From: Hyalella azteca
Lineage: Eukaryota; Arthropoda; Malacostraca; Amphipoda; Hyalellidae
Length of the DNA: 64,000 nt
Reading direction: 5' to 3'
NCBI RefSeq assembly: GCF_000764305.2
Contig: NW_025935009.1
Span: 1 to 64,000, forward strand
A program made the position numbers and the translations under genes. Below, piece after piece: positions 1 to 10,446 of this stretch. The notes under the pieces are model-generated. The model had not been told where the DNA came from. It searched no databases and worked only from the letters and a program-made list of their open reading frames with translations. The stretch's first letter is position 1, and each line of letters begins with the position of its first letter.

Positions 1-1272
1 TCCATAAAATTGTAGGAAACTTCAAGGAATAGATTATATAAATATAAAAATATGCAAATATTTCCGAACACTGTAAATCTAAAAGACAAATCCGTTGACT
101 TTTCGCCAAAGCCAGGAAGAGTCCTAACAGTTGCACGAGAAGAATGACGCGCGCCTGACATGCGTTTGGTTGCAGTAACAAAGGCATACTACAAACGCGT
201 GTAAAGTGTTTGGCGTAAGCGGCAATGTCATACAACAGTTTGGAAGTCATTTTAGAAGGCAGGATGAATAAGACAGGGAGGAGTATAACAGGAAAATGGA
301 TGGCACGCAGCATAGAAGGGAAGGCGACGTTATCGCAACATGTCTGCTAGCAACGGTCCGGCGTCATAACAACGAACACAAGACATCACACCATGGCTTC
401 ATAATGGCTTCATAACAACGGCTTCATATAATAATAATAATGGACATGGCTTCATAATGCACATGGATTCATAACAACGAACACAAGACATCACACCAAG
501 GAACTTAGCTTGCAGTTTATGGCGCGAGAATCACGATAAGTTTAAACTTTAGAGACTTTGAGAAATGCTTCGTTCAAGTTTTAAAAATATATTCAATTTT
601 ATTTCATGCACATTAATTATTAAAAATTCATGTCACGCACATCAATTGTTAGTTTCTAATCGACAAAAATAACAAATCAACTCGAGAGAGTTTGAATGGC
701 AGATGACGCAATAATATGGTAAAATGTCAACATAAAATGCCATTCAATTCAAAGCTATTTGATATCGAAGTGATATAGAAACGATATTAAATAAATAGAG
801 TTTTCCAGGATGAGATCATTTCGAGGGCAGGATATCACAAGGATCTCAACCCATCGAAGGACATAAACATTGACGATAGAACACCAAATAATTCCTTCAC
901 TTAATAACTGCTTGGTATATCGGTGTAACATCCTTACTGCCGTCACGACGGATATTGCAAGGCACCATCTCTCACTATAATATTATACAAATATATACTA
1001 TAATAAAGTGATACATTTTGGCACAGCACGTGGGTTCGCATCCTCACCCTTTTTATACAATGTTATTCCTACCTGAGTTATAATTTCATGTAACGGTGAC
1101 AATTTGCCAATCATTTAGTTACTTAATTTAATGCTATTCAACTTTTAATGCTACAAGTTGTAGCAAATATTGTTATTAACTAACATTATATATAACATAC
1201 ATTGCAAACAATATTGGTCTCATACAATATGCATACGTTATATCTATAAATTTAAACAATATATTTGTTTCA
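1..1272. other. AT-rich sequence, no gene recognised
   Basis: AT-rich DNA downstream of the Fringe gene (which runs on the minus strand). It contains a short imperfect repetition around 385-500 built on 'cttcataa' and 'acaacgaacacaagacatc'. A minus-strand AATAAA near 597 could be a distal polyadenylation signal for Fringe, but nothing links it to that gene. No exon with splice sites was found. Confidence 0.5.
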
Positions 1273-1800
1273 GCTACCATTGTGAAGATTATATAATTGA
1301 TCTACCATTGCAAAAAAATATATATCTGAGCTACCGTTGTAGAAAACATGCAAATAACAAAAGCTACGACAAAAAACAACAGCATAATGGCTGCCATTGC
1401 AGATAAATGTAATGGCTGCCATTGTAGACAATATAACGTAATGGCTGCCATTGTAGTCAATACAACGTAATGGCTGCCATTGTAGACAATATAACGTAAT
1501 GGCTGCCATTGTAGACAAGATAACGTAATGGCTGCATTGTAGCTAATATAACTTAATTGCTGCCATTGTAGACAATATAACGTAATGGCTGCCACTGTAG
1601 ACAAGAAAACGTAATGGCTGCGCCATTGTAGACAATATAACGTAATGGCTGCCATTGTAGAAAATATAACGTAATGGCTGCCATTGTAGACAATATAACG
1701 TAATGGCTGCCATTGTAGACAATATAACGTAATGGCTGCCATTATAGACAAGATAATGTCATAACTGCCATTGTAAACAATATATTATAATGGCTGCCAT
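1273..1800. repeat. 29-bp minisatellite just 3' of the Fringe stop codon
   Basis: About 13 units of 29 bp plus degenerate leading units. Each unit is built round AATGGCTGCCATT, an inverted repeat about a central T, followed by 'gtagacaatataacg'. The array begins about 35 bp after the Fringe stop codon, so it probably lies in the 3' UTR, where transcribed units could form a series of short hairpins. Open frames across it on the minus strand are repeat artefacts. Confidence 0.9.
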
Positions 1801-1833
1801 TAAATAGAGCAGCGCTGAGATAAACAAGACGTG

Positions 1834-1906
1834 TTACAGCGCAGGCTTGTCGTGAGGGCAGAAGGAGGCGTCGTGGGGGTAGAGGAGGCAGTGTAGGCTC
1901 AGCATC
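1834..1906 (-). CDS. fng: Fringe exon 8 (C-terminus, stop TAA)
   Basis: Acceptor GCCGACAG|G. Codes MLSLHCLLYPHDASFCPHDK plus PAL and a stop, matching the family ending (R)F.S.HC.L.P...CP. Confidence 0.88.
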
Positions 1907-4900
1907 CTGTCGGCACATCCACTTAATTACCTTCTCGTTAATTACTCTTACAAAAACTACTATCTCAATAAGTTACAAGAAATAATTATTAATAAATTAA
2001 ATTACAAGACATTAACATTTGAAGATATTGTCTGCAAATACAGCAGTGCACAAGACCACACCAACAACATCACAAGTGCGCACAACACAAAACTCTAATG
2101 TGATTCATTGGGGCATCAGAGATGCAGCGAGTGATAATTTATTTCATTTATAAAATGATGCCCATGACAGTAGACTACTTACTCATGTAATGGTGTGAGA
2201 GAGAACTCGTGACTCACCATGGAAGAAGTGGGTACTAACGACACACCCTGACAGAAGTGGGTACTAACGACACACCCTGACAGAAGTGGGTACTAACGAC
2301 TCACCCTGACAGAAGTGGGTACTAACGACTCACCCTGACAGAGGTGGGTACTGACGACTCAGTCGGACTCACCCTGACAGAAGTGGGTACTAACGACTCA
2401 CCCTGACAGAGGTGGATACTAACTCACCCTGACAGAAGTGGGTACTAACGACTCACCCTGACAGAGGTGGGTACTAATGACTCACCCTGACAGAGGTGGG
2501 TACTAACGACTCACCCTGGCGGACTAGAGTGCTCATGAGTCAGAAAGTGAGTACTCATGACTCACCTGGTGGGGTCGATGCTGGTGGGCAGACCAGGCAC
2601 ACTCAAGAGGCTGTCGGGGACGTCGTTTTCCCCTGCGCTGTAGCTGAGACTGATCTGTGGGCGAGTGGGCACGTTAATTCGGGGCAGTCTGGGGGTGAAT
2701 TTCTGCCATAATTTACCACTTATTAGGAGGTCATGGAGACTTGGGTAATATCAGCATATAAGTCAGTGACAACAAGACTTGAGGGAGGCGCGACATGCTT
2801 GTTGTGGCATCTTAAATAAGGCAAGAGGATTAAAATTTAAAGAAAATTAAATTTGGAAGTTTAAAGACCAATATTGAAGATAGTACCAATCTAGCCTCTA
2901 TAGCTACCACGAATCTAGTCTTTAGCTGGCATGAATCCAGCAATCTTATCATGATGGCTGGTAACTGATGGCTGATAATATCATGATGGCTGGTAACTGA
3001 TGGCTGGTAACTGAATGGTAACTGATGGCTGGTATTATCTCAATGGCTGGTAACTGAACGGTAACTGATGGCTGGTAACTGAATGGTAACTGATGGCTGG
3101 TAACTGAATGGTAAGAGAAGGCTAGTAACCTGCTTTGAGAGAGTGGACGGGTCGAGGAGCTGCATGTTCTCGAGGTGCGAGTGGAAGAGGTCAACCACAG
3201 TCAACTTCTGCTTCAGGAGATGCTCTGGAATATTGTCACATGCTTTGAACATTATTTCACTAAAACACGACATAAATGCTTGACCATATTCATCATCTTA
3301 CATCATGTGGATTCTAACATAAATTAACAAGTGTTATAGTTGTTCTCATACGCACCATACACTGACACATTCATTATTGCTCATGTGAATAAAAGCTGTC
3401 ATAAGCTGGCTGCATTATAAGGAAATTAACACATCCATGCACATATTTAATATCACGGGCATTCATTGAATAAAAACTTAAAATAATAATGCAAATTACT
3501 TAGAATATTCACGTATTGACTAACTAATCCGCACATATTAATACCCATGAAACTCACCAATGACATAGCCAATGGTAACATCATCAGGCAGGCGTATTCT
3601 GTCCCCTATGCTCACCAGCTTACCACCTCTGCAAATTATAAACACAGTAATTAATTAATTAATTATTGATACAGCCTGTATTGTAAATGAAACATGGTTC
3701 CTAAAGTAATTAATTATTGCTACAGCCTGTATTGTAAATGAAATATTGTTCCTTATGCAATTAATTATTGCTACAGCCTGTATTGCAAATGAAACATTGT
3801 TCCTAATGTAATTAATTATTGCTACAGCCTGTATTGCAAATGAAACATGGTTCCTAAAGTAATTAATTATTGCTACAGCCTGTATTGTAAATGAAACATG
3901 GTTCCCAAAGTAATTAATTATTGCTACAGCCTGTATTGTAAATGAAATATTGTTCCTTATGCAATTAATTATTGCTACAGCCTGTATTGTAAAGGAAACA
4001 TTGTTCCTAACGTAATTAGATCTATTAACATAATCGGAAACATGAATGACCTTGAATGTACTTGAGAAATAGTGACAAACAATTTGGTATTTAAATTGCA
4101 AATTCATTCCTGTATCCAACAAGCATACCATATAAATGAATGAACTTTCATCTATATGTGAACAAACATTCATTCATATATGAATCAACACTTGGAGATT
4201 TTTCAACTATTCATGCCACAGATGCTTACAAAATTGATGTAAATGAAGACCTCACCCTGCTACAGGCATCATGAGGAGACCCAGCGCCCGAGAGATGCAG
4301 AAGCCCGCGCCGCCCGTCGCGAACCAAAACACTACATGACTCTGAAATTAATATTGATAAACATTCATCTATTTCATAAATGCTATAAAGCATTGCCAAC
4401 ACCTATTGATAAAATTTATAGATTTCTGATTACCATGTAATCATAAATAGATTTCTGTTCCATGAATATGCACAATGTCATTGATGAGAACGTAGTAGAA
4501 CTTATATTGAGGAAGCATGATCAAAATTCCAGACAGTTGTGCCAATGGCATTAAGATATTCATGGCTTAATGCTATAATTATGATATGAATATTTCAATT
4601 ATTTAGCGGGTCATGTAATTAGCAGGCAGGACAATACGCACTGTGACGTCATCCCTGTTGAGGATCTGCAGGGGTGTTCGGATGGAGGGACGCCCCAGGT
4701 ACCAGTGCTGACGGTGGTCATAGCCAGACAGAGCTTCAACAAGCCCCTTAACGTTAACATAGTTGTCATCATCAAAATGACACCACCATCTGTATATAAA
4801 TAAACATTTAACTAATAGTCTTATAGGAAATTATACATGAAATACGGTACATTATATAAAATCAAAAGTATTTTTTGCTTTTAGTAACAAACAAACAATA

Positions 4901-7571
4901 AAATAGAAACACTCAATTTGCATCATCAAACATTTTGTATGCACCAGCTCAGCAGCAGCTAATTACATGCAACAAAGGAAAAAGAGGAGTCACAGCACAG
5001 AGGACATTTGTTCATTTATTAGATGCATCACACAAAGGATGAGTTAGAAGTTATAACATATAGGGAGTGAGAAATCAGCATGATACTTTAAATTACATAT
5101 GGGAACCCCACATCACATCACAGAATTACCAATGGAAGTATAGACATTCATAAATTTATTAGAGAAATTTTCAGAAATCAATGGTATAATTTGGATAACT
5201 TTCAAAGCTGGGTCACAGAAGATGTGAAGGGTGAGCAATAGTTCTTGTATCTATGTTATGATAAGAGTATCAACATATTCAGATTTAAATAAGTGAAGAT
5301 ATATTTTATTCCTTTTCATGTATCCATAAAGACATTTCAATTTAATAATGACTATAGTAACAAACAAATACAAATAAACAAAACATCACTAACTTGGCTG
5401 ATGACTCAAGAAAGGCATCAAGTTCCCATGCCATTTTGCAGCACAATGCCTGACGCTGGTGGGAGGCAGGACAGTCGGTTACTCGCAAGCGCTTTGACAA
5501 AGCCACCACAGATCCTTTCGCAGCAAAGACAGGGTCTCCACTTATGAGAGGAGCATCACTGAAGAATAAAGTCTGAAAATAAAAGAGAGGGAGTTAATAA
5601 CCAAGAAAGAAAATAATTGTCATTTTCAAACATTTTTATATAAATAACAAAATCACAATTTGAAATTTCTGTCAATTAGTTTTTATTTATTACATGTTGG
5701 AAACAGTGTGAATTCTAGAGGGATATAAAATTAACCAGTACACATTGCATATTGGAAAGCAGGACCTGAAAGCTTGGAAATGCCAGGAACTTTCCACTTT
5801 CAGTCCATTATATACATATCCTATCCCTTTCCAGCTGTGATTGGTTGATGGGATTGTGATTTTAGCCCCTTTCAGCTTTCCAGCTGTGATTGGTTAATAG
5901 AATTGTAATGGTATCCACTTTCTAGCTGTGATTGGTTGTGCCCAAAAGCCCTGCCCTCAAATATGGTATGTGTACTACAGTACTGTTTAACTTGATACTT
6001 AATTTAAACTTGATCATTACAAAAGACCCTGGAAAATGTTCAACAAATCCATTAAACGAAAGAAAAATAAAAAATATCAATCAAACCATAGACATCCAAA
6101 CAATTATATAACAAATCTGTGGTACTATACAATTGAAAGAGTTTGTCTATTCTTGATCCTCCCTTTCATTTATAATCAGTCACCTGGCAGAGCACTTTAT
6201 GTAAGGAAAGCTTTCCACCTTGGGTGGAAAGCTCTTTTATAAGAGAAGTTCCATTCTTAGAATTCCAGCCTGGCTGGAAACAACAAAATAGCATTATAGT
6301 GAGCTTGTCTGAACTTCTGAAGCTGATGTGACTAAATTTATTTATATTTGTTTTCTTTTTCTGCACAGCAATTATAGCTTAGCAGCTGAAGCGCTAGTAA
6401 TCATAGGGTCACTAAACTAACTGCACAGCAATTAATGAGCATTCATATCTAAGCAATTTTAAAATAAATTGTAAACTTTATGATCAACCCTTTGCAGGCA
6501 AGCATAGAAATATGTGATAATTCAAATTTCAGAAGATTTATAGGAAAGTATGAACAATTTTAATAATGTTTACTTTTATATTGGAATTATTAGCAAAATT
6601 CAAGTTAATTCTTGGGTAAAAGTGTGCAGTTTTTTCTGAATTTGTGCAAAAGATTCAATGCAAGTGCTGTAGAGTGTAGAAATGATGAGACTCAGAAACT
6701 GTAGGTAAAGGTAAGCAAGGCCTGCAGCCCTGCAAGGGCACTTTTGCCTCATTCATTGTTAAAATTTACCAGATTTTCCAGTTGGCCTAGCTGGCAATTA
6801 CTACAAAATTTGCTATTTTGGCAAGTTTTATTATTAAATCTATTTTTTTAAGTTAAAAATATGACTTGCCTGATTAGATGCCTTGGAGTACCAAGTTTGG
6901 GCAATCAGTTTCAATCTGGTTTTATGAAATATTTGGGTGGTTTTTATGGTTATCAAGATTTCATTGATACTCAATTTGTCAGCAATGCTATCATTTTGAG
7001 AATTAATAAAATTCTCTTGTGGGAGATTATACTTTTCTGATGATTTCTCACCAGCAACATTATTGGGCTGTAGATCAATTTCAGCCCCATTTTCAAATAA
7101 TTTATTCTTTATTGTTGGATCTTTTATTGAAATTTTGTTAGCATTTATTGAGACAGAAAACTGCTGACTTCCATCAAATCCATCAGAGCTGTTTGAGCTA
7201 AGCGATTTTAATAAATATTTCAAGGCATCATAAGCACTATTCTTTTGTTTACTTTTGATGACATCATCCGATATCAAATCAGCATCAACAAACACGGGTC
7301 GAATGACATCAACTTTGTTGACGTCATTTTGTAACGGACCAAGTCGTTCACGTTCAGCTGTATTGTCATCAATAAATCGAACCTGATATACCACAGGCCG
7401 TTGGAACGATATCAGGAGGAATGCAGCCAAAATCAGAATTAAACATGTCAAAGCCAAAAGTAAGAACATGTAACGCAGAAGCGTGCCCATTTTCGATTCA
7501 TGATCAGCAACGTCGTCAGGACTCAGGAGCACAGCACACTTCCTTCCTAACTCCTCAGTGTTTCGCAGCAA
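1834..7571 (-). CDS. fng: Fringe, beta-1,3-N-acetylglucosaminyltransferase (8 exons)
   Basis: Fringe is a Golgi type II membrane enzyme that adds GlcNAc to O-fucose on EGF repeats of Notch, tuning its response to Delta and Serrate/Jagged. CDS on the minus strand: 7571-6870, 5572-5394, 4789-4642, 4341-4256, 3628-3558, 3224-3130, 2654-2566, 1906-1834; 1443 nt, 480 aa, with phases agreeing at every junction. Visible features: a short cytosolic tail, a hydrophobic anchor at about residues 31-56, and a long Asn/Ser-rich stem to about 200. Next come the family start (IKTTQIFHKTRLKLIAQTW), the metal-binding DDD at 300-302 within CHFDDDNYVN, FWFATGGAGFC at 348-358, LPDDVTIGY, DLFHSHLEN, and a C-terminal SLHCLLYP...FCP. 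The start is the first ATG of the open exon. The stem makes the protein longer than Drosophila Fringe (about 412 aa). All introns are GT-AG except intron 1, which appears to be GC-AG. The family call is firm from the motif order; exact exon ends are eye-built. Confidence 0.93.
2223..2514. repeat. 29-bp minisatellite in Fringe intron 7
   Basis: About ten units of 29 bp. On the transcribed strand each unit carries CAGGGTGAGTC, close to the genuine intron 7 donor (ACCAG|GTGAGTC) 50 bp away, and the following 'gagtactcac' also resembles the unit's 'tagtacccac'. The array looks like an expansion of the donor region itself. Confidence 0.9.
2566..2654 (-). CDS. fng: Fringe exon 7
   Basis: Acceptor CGCCCACAG|ATC, donor ACCAG|GTGAGTC. 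Codes ISLSYSAGENDVPDSLLSV to TSIDPT, matching the family's Q(V/I)S(F/L)SY...DP segment. Confidence 0.88.
2949..3122. repeat. About 25-bp minisatellite at the Fringe intron 6 donor
   Basis: Five to six units of about 25 bp with the core 'gatggctggtaactgaatgg' and some shortened units. On the transcribed strand the unit contains CAGTTACCAGCC, close to the donor CAG|GTTACTAGCC that begins at 3129. Confidence 0.85.
3130..3224 (-). CDS. fng: Fringe exon 6
   Basis: Acceptor ATTCCAG|AGC, donor AAGCAG|GTTACT. Codes EHLLKQKLTVVDLFHSHLEN followed by MQLLDPSTLSKQ. FHSHLE is a Fringe signature. The minisatellite in intron 6 starts almost at the donor. Confidence 0.92.
3558..3628 (-). CDS. fng: Fringe exon 5
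   Basis: Acceptor TTTGCAG|AGG, donor ATTG|GTGAGT. Codes GGKLVSIGDRIRLPDD and VTIGYVI. Too short for an ordinary ORF search; placed by homology to the family and by exact phase. Confidence 0.92.
3652..4016. repeat. 51-bp minisatellite in Fringe intron 4
   Basis: About seven units of 51 bp with the core 'attgctacagcctgtattgt'. It ends 24 bp from the exon 5 acceptor. Because 51 is divisible by three, a 172-codon frame stays open through it on the minus strand; this is a repeat artefact. Confidence 0.92.
4256..4341 (-). CDS. fng: Fringe exon 4
   Basis: Acceptor TTTCAG|AGT. Codes SHVVFWFATGGAGFCISRAL and MMPVAG. Donor GG|GTGAGG, phase 2. FWFATGGAGF is among the most conserved segments of Fringe enzymes. 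Confidence 0.92.
4642..4789 (-). CDS. fng: Fringe exon 3 (DDD metal-binding motif)
   Basis: Acceptor TATACAG|ATGG. Codes WWCHFDDDNYVNVKGLVEAL and then WYLGRPSIRTPLQIL. DDD is the family's Mn2+/UDP-sugar binding motif. The donor is taken as ACA|GTGCGT because it keeps phase 0 and leaves the usual spacing to FWFATGG in exon 4. This is the least certain of the internal junctions. Confidence 0.87.
5394..5572 (-). CDS. fng: Fringe exon 2
   Basis: Acceptor TTTTCAG|ACT. Codes TLFFSDAP... to ...CKMAWELDAFLESSA, including the conserved NCS/HxRQAL-type segment, here TDCPASHQRQALCCK. It ends in phase 2 (AA|GTTAGT); the split codon restores Lys before WWCHFDDDNYV. Confidence 0.9.
5704..6272. mobile_element. 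hAT-like MITE, copy 1 (inside Fringe intron 1)
   Basis: 569-bp element with imperfect terminal inverted repeats (CAGTGTGAATTCTA and, on the other strand, CAGGCTGGAATTCTA) and flanking 8-bp direct repeats gttggaaa/gctggaaa. The CAG ends and 8-bp duplication fit non-autonomous hAT elements. It contains three ATTGGTT (inverted CCAAT) boxes near 5840, 5890 and 5931. Near the right end is a palindrome built on ggaaagctttcc. A second copy is at 34260-34870. No coding capacity. Confidence 0.8.
6870..7571 (-). CDS. fng: Fringe exon 1 (start, membrane anchor, stem)
   Basis: Codes residues 1-234. It opens with MLRNTEELGRK, has a signal anchor YMFLLLALTCLILILAAFLL, and ends in QTWYSKASNQ at the beginning of the catalytic domain. 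The splice donor reads CAG|GCAAGT, the usual form of a rare GC-AG donor. Read-through adds nine unrelated residues and a stop. Confidence 0.9.
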
Positions 7572-8460
7572 TTTCAGGCCTGAGCTTTCGACTTCGACCT
7601 TAGAAGGTAAACAAAGGAACTCTTTGACAGTACAATTATTACCCTAAATCTAATGCTGTGCCCATACCCAAGACGGATTTTTCAGAATATATAAATATTT
7701 TAGAACGATTCCCTAGACCGTGAGTCGTTCAAATTTTCTTTCTGACGTATGCGCACTTGATTGATTTCAAAAAGGATTCATTTTCAGAGGAAATTAAATT
7801 TTAATGAATTTATATGGATGAAATGAATAATTATATTATTGTACAGCAATGTCAGCGTTGATTCGGCCATTATTCTTGACGCTGATTATCATAAGATCAT
7901 GACTTAAGGTTGGAAATAACGAATTTAAATAAATTACTCACATCCCTATCAGATAAAAGATATTCCGATCCATGAAAATCTGAGTGAAGCTAGCAGGTGA
8001 TCTAGTGGCTTAATTTTTAGTGGGAGTGAATGCCTTATGTTTGGATGATCCAGAAGATATATTTGGATAAACTTTTGACGCAAATTTTGACGATAATCAA
8101 CTCAATGGTCAAAAAATCGAAGGCGCCAATCGCACCAGTAGCACATTTGAACGGCTGATAGTGCGGCTTGTTATATATTTCAAAAGCTGAGCAAAAACAA
8201 TATGTAAAAATTGCTGTATTGTTATTATTGTTAGTGCTACTAATTTATTACTTTGAAATTTTTACAGAAATTGAATGAAATTAAATTGAATAGAAATTCG
8301 TAACCGCATGTGTGGAATTTCTGACATTGAAAATTTTCATATCGACATGAATGCACCAATGATTGCATAGCGTCATGAACGTGTAGAATTTAATCTGCTA
8401 TGGTCTAGCTCATTTAATGCAATGACTTGTATTAATTAATTAATGACTTGCTTTAACCAC
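7572..8460. other. Fringe upstream region, no gene recognised
   Basis: AT-rich 5' flank of Fringe (minus-strand gene), so it should hold the promoter or a 5' UTR intron. No clear TATA box or CpG-rich block stands out. Confidence 0.4.
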
Positions 8461-8850
8461 TGGGCAGGGTGGCCCAGTGGTTAAAGTTCAGGGCCCATAC
8501 AAAAAAAGTTAAGAGATCGTATAAGTTCATCAGCCAATCATTGACGGCCTTTCAAGCAAAATCCACCAAACATAGACAAGAAAATAGAGCGTAAGTACTT
8601 ACGTTCACTGACGGAATGTTGAAAGTATGGCCCCAGAGTACCAGGATTGGACCTGAGAGGCGCGGGTTCGATCCCAGCTCTGTGCACCAGTTTCTGGTCA
8701 GAATCGGCAAGAAGGCCGGGCGGTTAAGCACAGCAGAATTGTAGCAGTGAGTTGCGAGTTTGAGACCGCAAAATACTGTGATTGTTCTGCGATGTTAAGA
8801 ATCGGCGACAGGTCTACGGCCTACTAAACGCTGAAACCGCTATTATAAAA
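8461..8850 (+). mobile_element. tRNA-derived SINE, copy 1 (interrupted)
   Basis: Box A-like TGGCCCAGTGG and box B-like GGTTCGATCCC form a split RNA polymerase III promoter, followed by the family body ('ggccgggcggttaagcacag', 'gagaccgcaaaat', 'cggcctactaaacgctg'). In this copy 142 bp (8492-8633) are inserted between boxes A and B. Other copies are at 10245, 11749 and 50523. Confidence 0.85.
8492..8633. mobile_element. 142-bp insertion inside the SINE
   Basis: The segment begins ggcccatac and ends gtatggccc (imperfect 9-bp inverted termini) and is flanked by CAG on both sides. Comparison with the other SINE copies shows uninterrupted sequence at this point. A tiny Harbinger-type MITE is possible (3-bp duplication), but the family is not recognised. 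Confidence 0.55.
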
Positions 8851-10244
8851 TAATCGTTCATGTGGTAGCAAATGGTAAATTTTATATCACATTGCTTGTT
8901 TATGCATTCATTTTCTTCGTATTTTATAACATAATTACGATTATTTCTTCGTAATCTTCTTAACGCATGGTGCTCATGTACGACCAGCTTAACAACACAT
9001 TTTATTGACGATCCTTGAAAATGTGTACCTATTGTTAGTCTTGATCCTTTAATTAAAAGCCACCGCAGCCCTAGACATGGGCTTCGAAGGGTTGAAAGAG
9101 ACTGCGAAATGGGGAGGGAAGGAGGAATGTTTATCTTGAACCAAAGAACACATATTGCCCTAATGAAGAGAGGCTTCACCTACACGAAAGTAAGAAAACG
9201 AATGGTCAGGTCTTGCTTTAATCTACGGAACTTTTACTTACCTATTGGGCTTTAATTACTCATATCTAATACTAGAAGAATGATTCAGAATGCCAGGTGT
9301 AACAATCATTTAAGAATAAATAGTCAAACCAACTTATAACGTGAAAATATTAGAAAAGTCGCGCGTTTTACGATTCACATGGGGCAAAATTTTCGTTCGC
9401 GATAACAGTGGTAATACAAAGTTTACATAATTTATCTTAATGTCTGTGAATTTAAAATAATTAGCCACGATAGCTTTTCAGATTTAAGACTTGTATCTTA
9501 TTAAGGAGGGGAGTTATTTGTAGAATTCATAATTAAGAAACGCCATAGGCGACTAACGCGGCTGACGACCTTGATGTATGCTCTCAACCCTCCTGTTGCC
9601 TCCGGGCCGAAATGACACGCAATTCCGACCCCTTGTCCTGAGGGCATACGGCGTATACCGTTAATGAAGAAAACATTAGAGTTAATTATGTCAAAATTTA
9701 TGTATGTAGTTCGCCAATGCTCACAATTACGTTAATATGCAACTGTTTGATAAACAGTTGCATATATACTAAATAGTTGCATATTTTCATTTACTCCTAA
9801 TCAATTCTTGAAAGTGATCGCTTCATGCCTGCGCAAATCAAATTTAACGAATTATTCATCAAAGAACAAATTTAACTTCCCCCTGATCCAATTCAATTGA
9901 ATTCCTAATATAAACTTAGGTGATGGACAATGTGAGAGGTAAAAATGAAAACACGACAACTGCAAGAATTTTTGTGTTGGTTAGCGATAATCGCACCAAG
10001 AAGATGAAACTTGTTATTTTCATCGAGATATGGCTTGTAGACAGCTGGATAGGCTATGATTCGACTTCAACCTTGAATTGATAAAACTTATATTTTGTTC
10101 AATACGATTTCAATTAATATGACAGTATCTAATGAATGATCCTTTTACAGCAGCTAACTAATATTATTACTCTCAATTAATTTATATTTCCACGGTCCAT
10201 TTTATTAATTGTGTATTTATGTCACTAGTGCTTATTGGGCACTA
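8851..10244. other. No gene recognised
   Basis: AT-rich sequence. Open frames up to 121 codons on the minus strand (8814-9179) overlap the SINE end and lack splice or coding signals. No repeat array. Confidence 0.4.
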
Positions 10245-10446
10245 AGTGGCCCAATGGTTACAGTTCAGTGTACTAAGCTTGGCGCAGAGAGGCGCGAGTT
10301 CGATCCCAGCTCAGTGCGCCAGTTTCTGGTCAGAATCGGCGAGGAGGCCGGGCGGTTAAGCACAGCAGAATTGTAGCAGTGAGTTGCGCGTTCGAGACCG
10401 CAAAATGCTGTGAATGTTCTGCGATGCTAGGAATCGTTATTATTAT
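10245..10446 (+). mobile_element. tRNA-derived SINE, copy 2
   Basis: Box A TGGCCCAATGG (10247-10257) and box B GAGTTCGATCCC, then the same body as copy 1. It ends in a (TTA)-rich tail (ttattattatcattatta), as is common for SINEs. Confidence 0.87.

Noticed and set aside
1255..4173. Possible CRISPR-like arrays among the regularly spaced repeats
   Set aside because: Units are contiguous tandem copies without unique spacers, in an animal intron context.
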